From assembly GCA_014189435.1 (NCBI GenBank), contig CP050293.1:5895001-5959000 (forward strand): a stretch of DNA of 64,000 bases, given 5' to 3'. The position numbers and the translations under genes were made by a program. Positions 19,264-29,869 of the stretch are shown here, in pieces. Position 1 is the first letter of the stretch. Each line of letters starts with the position of its first letter. The stretch comes from Mesorhizobium loti (GTDB taxonomy: Bacteria; Pseudomonadota; Alphaproteobacteria; Rhizobiales; Rhizobiaceae). The notes below the pieces were generated by a model. The model saw only the letters and a program-made list of their open reading frames with translations. It ran no database searches and was not told the origin of the DNA.

Positions 19264-19892
19264 AGACCGAGTTCGGCGCGCAATTCCTCGGCGCTGTTGA
19301 CGACGATAGCACCGGGTGGTCCTTCCATCGGCTTCTCCGGCCAGAAGATCGTCTTCATGCCCGCCGCCAACCCAGCCATGGCGCCCGGCCAGCTGTCGTC
19401 GATCGCCACCGCCTGCGCGGGGTCGACATCGGCCAGATACGCGGCGCGCAGGAAGGGCTCGGCGTGCGGCTTGCCTTCGCGCACGTCGTTGCGGCTGATC
19501 GTCTTCATGCCGGGGTAGGTCAGGCCGACCATGCTCAGATTGGCGTCGACGATCATCCGGTCCGAATTCGACACCACCGCTTGCGCAACGCCTCTCGCCC
19601 GCAACTCGTTGAAGATCTCGATCGCGCCGGGACGCGGCTGCAAGCGCTCGACCAGCGGCAGATAGTGCTCGTATTTGCGCACGATCCAGTCGTCGAAAGG
19701 CAGATCCAGGCCGAATTCGTCGCGCATCATCTCGTAGACCGGCCAGGCCGCGACGCCGAGCACGCGCTCATGCAGATCATCGGGCGGCACGAGGCCGACA
19801 TTGCGCATCGCGGCCACCAGGGCTGCCTCGTGCAGCGGTTCGCTGTCGACCAGCGTGCCGTCCATATCCCAGAAAACCGCTTTCGGTGTCAT
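19260..19892 (-). CDS. HAD-superfamily hydrolase (phosphatase/phosphoglycolate-type)
   Basis: 210 residues. HAD motif I is DMDGTLVDSE (nucleophile Asp9, acid Asp11), then motif II (VSNS) and motif IV (AIDDSWPGAMAGLAAGM). The helical cap between motifs I and II places it with subfamily I phosphatases (Gph/beta-PGM type). It likely dephosphorylates a small sugar phosphate. It converges on the aldolase gene with overlapping stops, so the two are antisense at their ends. Confidence 0.85.
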   Translation of the reverse strand: MTPKAVFWDMDGTLVDSEPLHEAALVAAMRNVGLVPPDDLHERVLGVAAWPVYEMMRDEFGLDLPFDDWIVRKYEHYLPLVERLQPRPGAIEIFNELRARGVAQAVVSNSDRMIVDANLSMVGLTYPGMKTISRNDVREGKPHAEPFLRAAYLADVDPAQAVAIDDSWPGAMAGLAAGMKTIFWPEKPMEGPPGAIVVNSAEELRAELGL

Positions 19893-20053
19893 GCAGCGCT
19901 CCTTTTTGCGATCCCTTAAAGGGTTTGCGCCGGGAGATAAACCTTCGGGACCGAAGAACGTGCCGCCTGTCGGGACCGCAACCGCGCTTCTTTACCTGAC
20001 ACCGACATCGTGGGAGAAGAAAACTTGGCCCCGCTTGCGCCGGCGGGTGCAAG

Positions 20054-20078
20054 CAATTGCCCTGGAGATTGACAATTG
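20054..20078. promoter_or_regulatory. paired CAATTG sites upstream of the SorC-type regulator
   Basis: GCAATTGC (20053-20060) and CAATTGCG (20073-20080) are palindromic cores about two helical turns apart, 44-68 bases before the regulator start. The first shares AATTGCCC with the region upstream of the polyol binding-protein gene (near 22542). They are candidate autoregulatory operators; no direct evidence. Confidence 0.35.
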
Positions 20079-20121
20079 CGCAGCGGGCCGTTCCCTGCGA
20101 AAGTGAGCGTGGGCCGCTCTC

Positions 20122-21108
20122 ATGACCGGCGGTTTCGGGAGGCAGCACGTGAATACCCGGCAGGATGGTGGCAGCAACAGGCTGGACGACGCGGCGCGCG
20201 CCGGCTGGCTTTATTATGTTGCCGGCAACACACAGGACCAGATTGCCGCCACGCTCGGCATCTCCCGGCAGACGGCGCAGCGGCTGGTGTCGCTGGCGGT
20301 GTCCGAGGGCTTGATCAAGGTTCGCGTCGATCATCCGATCGCCAACTGCCTTGATCTGGCGGCGCGGCTGAAATCGCGCTTCGCGCTTGATCTGGTCGAG
20401 GTGGTGCCGAGCGATCCCAATTCGTCCTCCACAACCATCGGCATCGCCGAGGCGGCTGCCGCCGAGATCGAGCGGCGGCTGCGGTCGCCGACCCCGATCG
20501 TCATGGCGATCGGTACCGGGCGCACGCTGAAGGCGGCGATCGAACAGTTGCCGCCGATGGAATGCCCGCAACACAAGGTGGTGTCGTTGACCGGCAACAT
20601 CTCGCCGGACGGCTCGGCCGCCTTCTACAACGTCATCTTCACCATGGCCGACAGGGTCAAGGCGCGGTCCTTCCCGATGCCGCTGCCGGTCATCGCCTCT
20701 TCGCCGGAGGAGCGTGAGATGCTGCTCAACCAGCCGATGATCCAGCCGACGCTGGCGCTGGCGGCGGAGGCCGATGTCACCTTCATCGGCATTGGCGATC
20801 TCGGCCCGAAGGCGCCGCTCTACGAGGACGGCTTCATTTCGGAAAGCGAACTGAAGGCTTTGCAGAAGGCCGGCGGCATCGCCGAGATTGTCGGCTGGGT
20901 GTTCGACCGCGAAGGCCGCATGATCGAGGGCATCACCAACGACCGGGTGTCGTCGGCTTCGCTGCCGTCGCGCGAAAAATCGCTGGTCATCGCATTGGCG
21001 ATGGGCGAACGAAAGCTGCCGGGCATACTGGCGGCCGCCAACCGGCGGCTGATCAATGGTCTCATCACCGATGAACGGACCGCCACCGCCCTGCTGGCCA
21101 GCATCTGA
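20122..21108 (+). CDS. smoC: SorC/DeoR-type sugar-responsive transcriptional regulator
   Basis: 328 residues. An N-terminal helix-turn-helix (about 36-57, NTQDQIAATLGISRQTAQRL) is followed by a SorC-type phosphosugar-binding domain (GTGRTLKAAIEQLPP, IGIGDLGPKAPLYEDGF). Such proteins control polyol and sugar operons and sense a phosphorylated or free sugar. It precedes the polyol ABC/dehydrogenase operon in the same direction and is its most likely regulator, although a DUF1127 gene and a LysR gene lie between. The symbol follows the Rhodobacter smo naming and is tentative. A start a few codons later (GTG 20149) is possible. Confidence 0.8.
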   Translation: MTGGFGRQHVNTRQDGGSNRLDDAARAGWLYYVAGNTQDQIAATLGISRQTAQRLVSLAVSEGLIKVRVDHPIANCLDLAARLKSRFALDLVEVVPSDPNSSSTTIGIAEAAAAEIERRLRSPTPIVMAIGTGRTLKAAIEQLPPMECPQHKVVSLTGNISPDGSAAFYNVIFTMADRVKARSFPMPLPVIASSPEEREMLLNQPMIQPTLALAAEADVTFIGIGDLGPKAPLYEDGFISESELKALQKAGGIAEIVGWVFDREGRMIEGITNDRVSSASLPSREKSLVIALAMGERKLPGILAAANRRLINGLITDERTATALLASI

Positions 21109-21163
21109 CCTGGAACTTGTGGATTTGCGATAAAGGTCAACTGGGCTGATAACATCGGACGGG

Positions 21164-21349
21164 CTATTCGTGCCGCCCGAATGGGTCGTTGCCATCGAGG
21201 AAGCCGAGATCGCGCTGCAGATGCGGCGACAGGTCCCTGACGTCCAGATGTGCCCTCCTTTTTATTGCGAACCAGCCAAATCCGTCCGTCAGCCACGAAA
21301 TCCAGCGATGATCCGGGGTTGGAGTGCATTTTTGCTGCGCCATGGTCAT
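21164..21349 (-). CDS. DUF1127 small protein
   Basis: About 61 residues from ATG 21349, which has GGAGG nine bases upstream. The C-terminal motif RAHLDVRDLSPHLQRDLGFLDG is the DUF1127 signature: short Arg-rich proteins of alphaproteobacteria, some linked to phosphate or C-N metabolism and RNA turnover. It is divergent from the LysR gene at 21460, which may control it. Confidence 0.75.
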   Translation of the reverse strand: MTMAQQKCTPTPDHRWISWLTDGFGWFAIKRRAHLDVRDLSPHLQRDLGFLDGNDPFGRHE

Positions 21350-21459
21350 GATCGTCAACCTCCGCTATCCTGAACCCGAATGATGGGCTGATGCTGTATG
21401 TCGGTCTTGCCGGCCGCCTTCGCCAATCGAACATCTGTTATGACCCATAAGGAGGCCTT

Positions 21460-22365
21460 ATGCCGGACCTCAGCTCGCGACAGGTTTCGCAACTCCCGCC
21501 GCTGCAGGCGATCAGGGTGTTCGACGCTGTGGCGCGGCATCTTTCCTTCACCAAGGCCGCCGGCGAACTCGCCATGACGCAGGCGGCGGTCAGCTATCAG
21601 ATCAAGGTGCTGGAAGAGCGTGTCGGCGCACCGCTGTTCCTGCGCCGGCCGCGCCAGATCGTGTTGACCGAGGCCGGGCAGCGTCTGGCGCCCGCTGTCG
21701 GCGAGGCCTTTGCCATTCTTGGCCAGGCCTATGCCGCGGTGCGTGGCGGCGCCGACGGCTTGCTGTGTGTCACCACGGTGCTGACCTTTGCCTCGAACTG
21801 GCTGGCACACCGGCTGGGATCGTTCCAGATCGCCCATCCCGCACTTGCCGTGCGGCTCGAGACGTCGAGCCGCCTGACAGACTTTGCCCGCGAGGATACC
21901 GACATCGCCATCCGCTCGGGCGGCGGCAAATGGCCGGGCCTGGAAGCGTACAAGCTGCTCGATGCCGACTTCACGCCGATGCTGAGCCCGAAGCTCGCGG
22001 CAAGCATCGGCGGCGTCAACGAACCGGCCGATCTCTTGCGGCTGCCGATCCTCGATCCCGGCGACATCTGGTGGACGGAGTGGTTCTCGGCGGCCGGCGT
22101 GCACTCGCACGATCTTGCCAGACGACCCGGCAGCAGCATGGGCGCGCAGGCCTATGAGGCCAATGCGGCAATCGCCGGCCATGGCGTGGCGATCCTGACC
22201 AGGGCGCTGTTCAAGGCGGAGCTCGCCGACGGCCGCCTGGTGCAGCCTTTCGATCTGGTCGGCGACGACGGCCACGCCTATTGGCTGGTCTATCCCCAGG
22301 CGCGCCGCACCGTGCCGAAGATCCGCGCCTTCCGTGACTGGCTGCTGGCCGAGATCGCCTGCTGA
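21460..22365 (+). CDS. LysR-family transcriptional regulator, GcvA-like
   Basis: 301 residues. Winged HTH at about 14-73 (LPPLQAIRVFDAVARHLSFT, LAMTQAAVSYQIKVLEERVG), then a periplasmic-binding-type effector domain. The opening resembles the GcvA subgroup. AAGGAGG precedes ATG 21460. It stands divergent to the DUF1127 gene and upstream of, but probably separate from, the polyol operon. Confidence 0.88.
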   Translation: MPDLSSRQVSQLPPLQAIRVFDAVARHLSFTKAAGELAMTQAAVSYQIKVLEERVGAPLFLRRPRQIVLTEAGQRLAPAVGEAFAILGQAYAAVRGGADGLLCVTTVLTFASNWLAHRLGSFQIAHPALAVRLETSSRLTDFAREDTDIAIRSGGGKWPGLEAYKLLDADFTPMLSPKLAASIGGVNEPADLLRLPILDPGDIWWTEWFSAAGVHSHDLARRPGSSMGAQAYEANAAIAGHGVAILTRALFKAELADGRLVQPFDLVGDDGHAYWLVYPQARRTVPKIRAFRDWLLAEIAC

Positions 22366-22515
22366 CGGCAAGCCGTCCAGCAACCGCATTCGATACCGCA
22401 AGCCCCCTGTCCTCTCGCCTGGATATCCGGCGACGGGCGAGGCTGGTCTTCGCAATCTCCACATGCCCGTTGTCCATCAGCGTTGCCGAGTGCTGCGCTG
22501 CAGCATCGAATCCGA

Positions 22516-22581
22516 CTTGACATAATTCAAGCCAAGTGAGTAATTGCCCAAAGCCAAGGCAAATGCTCATCTTGGTTCAAG
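22516..22581 (+). promoter_or_regulatory. candidate promoter and operators of the polyol operon
   Basis: TTGACA (22517-22522) is a perfect -35 box; TAATTG 18 bases downstream could be a weak -10. CTTGACATAATTCAAG (22516-22531) is an inverted repeat overlapping the -35, and a similar CTTGGTTCAAG lies at 22571-22581 just before the Shine-Dalgarno. These may be operators for the SorC-type regulator. Assigned by eye only. Confidence 0.4.
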
Positions 22582-22592
22582 GGAGGAATTTG

Positions 22593-23903
22593 ATGAAACT
22601 TCGCACGCTCACCCTGGGCTTGTTGTCGGCCAGCGCGCTTGCGTTCGCCGCTCATGCCGAATCCATCACCATCGCCACCGTCAACAATGCCGATATGGTC
22701 CGCATGCAGACGCTGACGGAGGACTTCACCAAGGCGAACCCCGACATCACGCTCAACTGGGTCACGCTCGAAGAGAACGTGCTGCGCGAGCGCGTCACCA
22801 CCGACATCGCCACCAAGGGCGGCCAGTATGACGTGATGACCATCGGCACCTATGAAGTTCCGATCTGGGCCAAGCAGAGCTGGCTGCTGCCGCTCGACAA
22901 GCTCGGCGACGATTACGACGCCAAGGACATCCTGCCGGCCATCGCAGGCGGCCTTTCGGTCGACGGCAAGCTCTATGCCGCGCCCTTCTACGGCGAGAGC
23001 TCCTTCGTCATGTACCGCAAGGACCTGATGGACAAGGCCGGGCTGAAGATGCCCGATGCGCCGACCTGGGACTTCATCAAGCAGGCCGCCGACAAGATGA
23101 CCGACCGCGCCAATGGCGTGAACGGTGTCTGCCTGCGCGGCAAGGCCGGCTGGGGTGAAAACATGGCCTTCCTCACCGCCATGTCGAACTCCTTCGGCGC
23201 CCGCTGGTTCGATGAGAACTGGAAGCCGCAGTTCGACCAGCCCGAATGGAAGAGCACGCTGCAGTTCTATGTCGACCTGATGAAGGCCGACGGCCCCGAG
23301 GGCGCCTCGTCCAACGGCTTCAACGAAAACCTGGCGCTGTTCCAGCAGGGCAAGTGCGGCATGTGGATCGATGCCACGGTCGCCGCATCCATGGTCTCCG
23401 ACCCGAAGAGCTCGAAGGTTGCCGACAAGGTTGGCTATGCGCTGGCGCCTGACAACGGTCTCGGCAAGCGCGGCAACTGGCTGTGGGCATGGTCGCTGGC
23501 CATTCCGGCCGGTACGCAGAAGACCGACGCGGCCGAGAAGTTCGTCGCCTGGGCAACCAGCAAGCATTACTCCGAGCTCGTCGCTTCCAAGCTAGGCTGG
23601 GCCAGCGCTCCTCCGGGAACGCGCACCTCGCTCTATGCCAATGCCGAGTACCAGAAGGCGGCTCCGTTCGCCAAGATGACGCTCGACTCCATCAATGCCG
23701 CCGATCCGACGCATCCGACCGTCAAGCCGGTGCCCTATGTCGGCGTCCAGTTCGTCGCCATCCCTGAATTCCAGGGCCTTGGCACCACCGTCGGCCAGCT
23801 CTTCTCGGCGGCTCTTGCCGGCCAGTCGAGCGTCGACGATGCCCTGAAGCAGGCCCAGGACGCTGCCACCGCGGCAATGACCGAAGGCGGATACATCAAG
23901 TAA
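22593..23903 (+). CDS. smoE: polyol ABC transporter substrate-binding protein
   Basis: 436 residues, family 1 extracellular solute-binding protein. Signal peptide about 1-22 (ending AHA). The body resembles sorbitol/mannitol-binding SmoE of Rhodobacter (FYGESSFVMYRKDLMDKAGL, GKCGMWIDATVAASMV). It captures polyols in the periplasm for the SmoFGK importer. ATG 22593 has GGGAGGAA upstream. A strong hairpin (23949-23977) separates it from the permease genes. The context (SDR and mannitol dehydrogenases) supports sorbitol, mannitol or arabitol as substrates. Confidence 0.87.
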   Translation: MKLRTLTLGLLSASALAFAAHAESITIATVNNADMVRMQTLTEDFTKANPDITLNWVTLEENVLRERVTTDIATKGGQYDVMTIGTYEVPIWAKQSWLLPLDKLGDDYDAKDILPAIAGGLSVDGKLYAAPFYGESSFVMYRKDLMDKAGLKMPDAPTWDFIKQAADKMTDRANGVNGVCLRGKAGWGENMAFLTAMSNSFGARWFDENWKPQFDQPEWKSTLQFYVDLMKADGPEGASSNGFNENLALFQQGKCGMWIDATVAASMVSDPKSSKVADKVGYALAPDNGLGKRGNWLWAWSLAIPAGTQKTDAAEKFVAWATSKHYSELVASKLGWASAPPGTRTSLYANAEYQKAAPFAKMTLDSINAADPTHPTVKPVPYVGVQFVAIPEFQGLGTTVGQLFSAALAGQSSVDDALKQAQDAATAAMTEGGYIK

Positions 23904-23948
23904 GGCTCCTCCCGGTGCCGAATGCCGGTCGCCTCCTTGACCGGCAAC

Positions 23949-23983
23949 GGCCGCCCGAGTTCCCAGTTCGGGCGGCCGCTTTT
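23949..23983 (+). terminator. stem-loop with T tract between smoE and smoF
   Basis: GGCCGCCCGA (23949-23958) and TCGGGCGGCC (23968-23977) form a perfect 10-bp stem, followed by GCTTTT. It looks like an intrinsic terminator placed inside the operon, which would reduce permease relative to binding-protein transcript. Confidence 0.75.
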
Positions 23984-24027
23984 AACGCCTTTTGAAAATT
24001 CAGTCTGACCATTGAAGGGTGACCGTC

Positions 24028-24900
24028 ATGGCTACTCAGCAGACCCGTTCGCTTGCCCGCTTCATGATGGCACCATCTGTCGTGCTGCTGTTCGTCTGGA
24101 TGATTGTGCCGCTGGTCATCACCATCTGGTTCTCCTTCCAGCAGTACAATCCGCTCAATCCGATCCGAGACGGCTTCGTCGGCTTCTCGAACTACGCGCT
24201 GTTCTATTCCAACCCGGCCTTCCTGCAATCGATCCTCAACACGCTCACCTTGGTGGTCAGCGTGCTTCTGATCACGGTGATCGGCGGCATCATGCTGGCG
24301 CTTCTGATCGATCAGCCGATGTGGGGCCAGGGGATCGTGCGCATCCTCGTCATCTCACCGTTCTTCGTCATGCCGCCGGTGGCAGCATTGGTCTGGAAGA
24401 ACATGATCATGCACCCGCAATACGGAGTATTTGCCGACATAGCGCGCTTCTTCGGGGCCCAGCCGATCGACTGGTTCGGGCAGCACCCGATGATGGCGAT
24501 CATCATCATCGTCGCCTGGCAATGGCTGCCTTTCGCCACGCTCATCCTCTTGACCGCGCTGCAGTCGCTCGACGGTGAGCAGAAGGAGGCCGCCGAGATG
24601 GACGGCGCCGGCTTCGTCAGCCGCTTCATCTATCTGACGCTGCCGCACATGTCGCGCGCCATCACCGTCGTCATCCTGATCCAGACGATCTTCCTTTTGT
24701 CGGTCTATGCCGAGATCCTCGTCACCACCAATGGCGGTCCGGGATACGCCTCCACCAACCTGCCCTTCCTCGTCTACCAGAAGGCCTTGCTGGAGTTCAA
24801 AATCGGCCAGGCATCCGCCGGCGGCGTCATCGCTGTCATTCTCGCCAACATCGTTGCCTTCTTCGCCATGCGCGCCGTCGGCAAGAACCTGGACAAGTAA
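24028..24900 (+). CDS. smoF: polyol ABC transporter permease (MalF type)
   Basis: 290 residues with six predicted transmembrane helices. The EAA loop that contacts the ATPase is at DGEQKEAAEMDGAGFVSRFI. It forms the inner-membrane channel with SmoG. ATG 24028 is preceded by AAGGGTGA; a GTG at 24019 in the same frame is an alternative. It follows smoE after the internal hairpin. Confidence 0.88.
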   Translation: MATQQTRSLARFMMAPSVVLLFVWMIVPLVITIWFSFQQYNPLNPIRDGFVGFSNYALFYSNPAFLQSILNTLTLVVSVLLITVIGGIMLALLIDQPMWGQGIVRILVISPFFVMPPVAALVWKNMIMHPQYGVFADIARFFGAQPIDWFGQHPMMAIIIIVAWQWLPFATLILLTALQSLDGEQKEAAEMDGAGFVSRFIYLTLPHMSRAITVVILIQTIFLLSVYAEILVTTNGGPGYASTNLPFLVYQKALLEFKIGQASAGGVIAVILANIVAFFAMRAVGKNLDK

Positions 24901-24911
24901 GGGAGGATACG

Positions 24912-25736
24912 ATGGCACGTGCAGTCACCACCCAGCACAAGACAATCGCGACCGTTGCCGCCTGGATCGTCGCGCTGCTGATCTTCTTCCCGATCTTCTA
25001 TACGATCATCACCTCGTTCAAGTCGGAGCAGGAGGCCATCCAGGGCTTCAACCTGATCCCGTCGGGGACGTTTGAGAGCTATACCGAGGTTCAGGCGCAG
25101 AGCGGCTATTTCAAGTTCTTCTTCAACTCGGTGCTGCTCTCGGTCGGCTCGACCATCCTGGCCCTGCTGGTCGCCATACCGGCTGCATGGTCGATGGCGT
25201 TCGCGCCGACCAAGAGGACCAAGGACATATTGATGTGGATGCTGTCCACCAAGATGATGCCAGCGGTCGCCGTGCTGTTCCCGATCTACCTGATCTTCCG
25301 CGACCTTGGACTGCTCGACAGCCGCATCGGCCTGATGGTCATGCTGATGCTGATCAATCTGCCGATCGTGGTGTGGATGCTCTACACCTACTTCCGCGAA
25401 ATACCGGGCGAGATTCTGGAAGCGGCGCGCATGGACGGTGCTTCGCTGTGGAACGAGATCGTCTATGTGCTGACGCCCATGGCGGTGCCGGGCATCGCCT
25501 CGACGATGCTGCTCAACATCATCCTGGCCTGGAACGAGGCGTTCTGGACGATCCGGCTGACGACCACGGAAGCAGCACCCTTGACCGCCTTCATCAGCTC
25601 GTTCTCCAGCCCGCAAGGCCTGTTCTGGGCCAAGCTTTCGGCCGCCTCGACACTGGCCATCGGGCCGATCCTGATCATGGGCTGGTTCAGCCAGAAGCAG
25701 CTGGTGCGCGGCCTGACATTCGGTGCGGTGAAGTAA
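24912..25736 (+). CDS. smoG: polyol ABC transporter permease (MalG type)
   Basis: 274 residues, six transmembrane helices; the EAA motif is EIPGEILEAARMDGASLWNE. The MalG-type C-terminus is present. It starts 11 nt after smoF with GGGAGG. It pairs with SmoF for polyol uptake. Confidence 0.88.
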   Translation: MARAVTTQHKTIATVAAWIVALLIFFPIFYTIITSFKSEQEAIQGFNLIPSGTFESYTEVQAQSGYFKFFFNSVLLSVGSTILALLVAIPAAWSMAFAPTKRTKDILMWMLSTKMMPAVAVLFPIYLIFRDLGLLDSRIGLMVMLMLINLPIVVWMLYTYFREIPGEILEAARMDGASLWNEIVYVLTPMAVPGIASTMLLNIILAWNEAFWTIRLTTTEAAPLTAFISSFSSPQGLFWAKLSAASTLAIGPILIMGWFSQKQLVRGLTFGAVK

Positions 25737-25786
25737 GACCCCCGCAAGCAACAGACGCCGGACAATAACCCCTCGGGGAGGAAACC

Positions 25787-26785
25787 ATGGGAAACATCAC
25801 GCTCAAGAACGTCTCCAAATCCTTCGGAACGACGTCCATTATCCCCGGCCTCGACCTGGTGATCGAGAATGGCGAGTTCGTCGTCTTTGTCGGCCCGTCG
25901 GGTTGCGGCAAGTCGACATTGCTGCGGCTGATCGCCGGCCTGGAGGACACCAGCGGCGGCACCATCAACATCGATGGCCGCGACGTCACCGGCGAGGCGC
26001 CGGCCAAGCGCAAGCTGGCCATGGTGTTCCAGTCTTACGCGCTCTATCCGCACATGACGGTTGGAAAGAACATCGCCTTCCCGCTCAAGATGGCGGGCGA
26101 GGACCAGGCCACCATCGACAGGAAGGTCAAGGATGCGGCGCGCATCCTCAATCTGACCAACTACCTCGAACGCAAGCCCGGCCAGCTCTCCGGCGGCCAG
26201 CGCCAACGCGTCGCCATCGGCCGCGCCATCGTGCGCCAGCCCTCGGCCTTCCTGTTCGACGAGCCGCTGTCCAATCTCGACGCGGCACTGCGCGGCACCA
26301 TGCGGCTGGAAATCAGCGAGCTGCACCATCAGCTCAAGACGACCATGATCTATGTCACCCACGACCAGGTCGAAGCCATGACCATGGCCGACAAGATCGT
26401 CGTGCTGAATGCCGGCAACATCGAGCAGGTCGGCTCGCCGATGGAACTCTACAAGACGCCGAAGAACCTGTTCGTCGCCGGCTTCATCGGCTCGCCGAAG
26501 ATGAACCTGATCGAAGGCGCGCCGGCTGCCAAATACGGCGCCAAGACCATCGGCATCCGCCCCGAGCACCTGGAGATCTCGACCACGGCGGGCGAATGGA
26601 AGGCCACCGTCGGCGTCGCCGAGCATCTCGGCTCCGACACCTTCCTGCATGTCCAGGCCGATGGCGTCGGTCCGCTGACGGTGCGTGCCGACGGCGAACT
26701 CGCCGTCCGTCACGGCGACACCATCTATCTGACGCCCGACAAGGCCAAGCTGCATCGCTTCGGCGCCGACGGGAAGGCGATGTGA
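25787..26785 (+). CDS. smoK: polyol ABC transporter ATPase (MalK/UgpC type)
   Basis: 332 residues. Walker [10 protein letters not shown] (36-44), signature LSGGQ (134-138), Walker B LFDEP (156-160), followed by a C-terminal OB-type regulatory domain (from about 240) as in MalK. It energises SmoFG. The Shine-Dalgarno GGGGAGGAAACC is strong. The downstream SDR gene starts 2 nt after its stop. Confidence 0.9.
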   Translation: MGNITLKNVSKSFGTTSIIPGLDLVIENGEFVVFVGPSGCGKSTLLRLIAGLEDTSGGTINIDGRDVTGEAPAKRKLAMVFQSYALYPHMTVGKNIAFPLKMAGEDQATIDRKVKDAARILNLTNYLERKPGQLSGGQRQRVAIGRAIVRQPSAFLFDEPLSNLDAALRGTMRLEISELHHQLKTTMIYVTHDQVEAMTMADKIVVLNAGNIEQVGSPMELYKTPKNLFVAGFIGSPKMNLIEGAPAAKYGAKTIGIRPEHLEISTTAGEWKATVGVAEHLGSDTFLHVQADGVGPLTVRADGELAVRHGDTIYLTPDKAKLHRFGADGKAM

Positions 26786-26787
26786 GC

Positions 26788-27558
26788 ATGCGACTGGCCG
26801 GCAAATCCGCGCTGATCACGGGTTCGGCCCGTGGCATCGGCAGGGCCTTCGCCGAAGCCTATGCCGGCGAAGGCGCCACCGTCGCCATCGCCGACATCAA
26901 TCTCGAGGCGGCGCAGAAGACGGCCGCCGAGATCGGCGGTAAGGCCTATGCGGTCAAACTCGACGTCACCGACCTCGCCTCGATCGAGGCGGCGGTGAAA
27001 GCCGTGGAGGCGAAGACCGGCGGTCTGGATGTCCTGATCAACAACGCCGCTCTGTTCGACCTGGCACCGATCGTCGAGATCACCAAGGCAAGCTACGACA
27101 AATTGTTTTCCGTCAATGTCGCCGGCACGCTGTTCATGCTGCAGGCAGCCGCCCGCTCGATGATCGCCGCTGGCCGGGGCGGCCGGATCATCAACATGGC
27201 GAGCCAGGCCGGGCGGCGCGGCGAGGCGCTGGTCGGCGTCTATTGCGCCACCAAGGCTGCCGTCATCTCGCTGACCCAGTCGGCTGGGCTCGACCTGATC
27301 AAGCACCGTATCAACGTCAACGCGATTGCGCCTGGCGTCGTCGACGGCGAGCACTGGGATCATGTCGACGCACTGTTCGCCAAATATGAAAACCGGCCGA
27401 AGGGCGAGAAGAAGAGACTGGTTGGCGAGGCGGTGCCCTATGGCCGCATGGGTACGGCGCACGATCTGACCGGCATGGCGGTTTTTCTGGCCAGCAGCGA
27501 CGCCGAATACATCGTCGCCCAGACCTACAATGTCGATGGCGGCCAGTGGATGAGTTGA
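26788..27558 (+). CDS. smoS: sorbitol (polyol) dehydrogenase, SDR family
   Basis: 256 residues. NAD-binding TGSARGIG (11-18), NNAA, and the catalytic triad Ser139-Tyr152-Lys156 (MASQAGRRG...YCATK) are visible. In Rhodobacter the equivalent SmoS oxidises D-sorbitol to D-fructose (also galactitol and L-iditol). Position directly after the ATPase gene, and the mannitol dehydrogenase that follows, support that role. ATG 26788 is taken; an in-frame GTG two codons earlier overlaps the smoK end. Confidence 0.87.
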   Translation: MRLAGKSALITGSARGIGRAFAEAYAGEGATVAIADINLEAAQKTAAEIGGKAYAVKLDVTDLASIEAAVKAVEAKTGGLDVLINNAALFDLAPIVEITKASYDKLFSVNVAGTLFMLQAAARSMIAAGRGGRIINMASQAGRRGEALVGVYCATKAAVISLTQSAGLDLIKHRINVNAIAPGVVDGEHWDHVDALFAKYENRPKGEKKRLVGEAVPYGRMGTAHDLTGMAVFLASSDAEYIVAQTYNVDGGQWMS

Positions 27559-27570
27559 GGGCGGGGGACG

Positions 27571-27655
27571 GCCTCTGCTCCTCGTACCTTCGCGGGGAGC
27601 AGAGGCCGACATCAGAGGCCCCTTATCCTCTCCGCGTGAAGACGGGGAGAGGGCG
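27571..27655. repeat. degenerate palindromic repeat between smoS and mtlK
   Basis: GCCTCTGCTCC (27571-27581) and GGAGCAGAGGC (27596-27606) form an 11-bp inverted repeat; the following CTTATCCTCTCCGCG-GAAGACGGGGAGAGG piece resembles a decayed family A arm. It lies inside the operon. Confidence 0.6.
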
Positions 27656-27691
27656 TAACGAAGGCCGAAGCCCGGCCAAAGGGTAAAACAG

Positions 27692-29170
<1,479 letters not shown>

Positions 29171-29185
29171 GAGCCATTCGCCGCC

Positions 29186-29869
29186 ATGACGCCTGAACTG
29201 GTCATCTTCGACTGCGATGGCGTCCTGGTCGACAGCGAGGCACTGTCCGTCTCGGCGCTGCTCGGCATGATCAAGCTCGCCGGCGGCAGCGTCAGTGAGG
29301 ATGCCGCCTACGAGCATTTCCTCGGCAAGAGCATGAAAAGCGTGCGCGAGATGCTCGGCCGCGACTTCGGACTTGAGATCACCGACCAGCACCTGACTGC
29401 GATGCGCGTCGAACTGATGCGCAGATTCCGCGAGGAACTGAAGCCGATCACCGGCGTCAAGGAGATGCTGCCGAGACTGGCACTGCCGTTCTGCGTCGCG
29501 TCCTCGGGCACGCTCGACCGCATCCGTTACGCGCTCGACGTCACCGGATTGCTCGGGCTGATGGAGCCGCATCTGTTCAGCGCCGCCATGGTGCCGCGCG
29601 GCAAGCCGGCGCCCGACCTGTTCCTGCACGCCGCCGCCAGCATGCGGGCCCATCCGCGCAAATGCCTCGTCGTCGAGGACAGCCCGGCCGGCATCATTGC
29701 GGCGCGGGCGGCGGGCATGCGCGTGTTTGCCTTCACCGGCGGCTCGCATGCCGGCAATCCCACATTGAAAGCGCGGCTTGCGTCGAGTGAACCGGACTTT
29801 ATATTCGCTGACATGCTGCAATTGCCCGATCTGATTGCAGGCCTGGGAGCGAGAGTTAGAGCATCTTGA
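29186..29869 (+). CDS. HAD-superfamily phosphatase/phosphoglucomutase-like
   Basis: 227 residues. Motif I DCDGVLVDSE (Asp9, Asp11), motif II ASSG, and EDSPAGIIAARAAGM for motif III/IV. It belongs to the beta-phosphoglucomutase/sugar-phosphatase subgroup. It starts 15 nt after mtlK and its stop overlaps the TTG start of the kinase gene, so it is part of the polyol operon, perhaps clearing a toxic sugar phosphate (inference). Confidence 0.85.
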   Translation: MTPELVIFDCDGVLVDSEALSVSALLGMIKLAGGSVSEDAAYEHFLGKSMKSVREMLGRDFGLEITDQHLTAMRVELMRRFREELKPITGVKEMLPRLALPFCVASSGTLDRIRYALDVTGLLGLMEPHLFSAAMVPRGKPAPDLFLHAAASMRAHPRKCLVVEDSPAGIIAARAAGMRVFAFTGGSHAGNPTLKARLASSEPDFIFADMLQLPDLIAGLGARVRAS

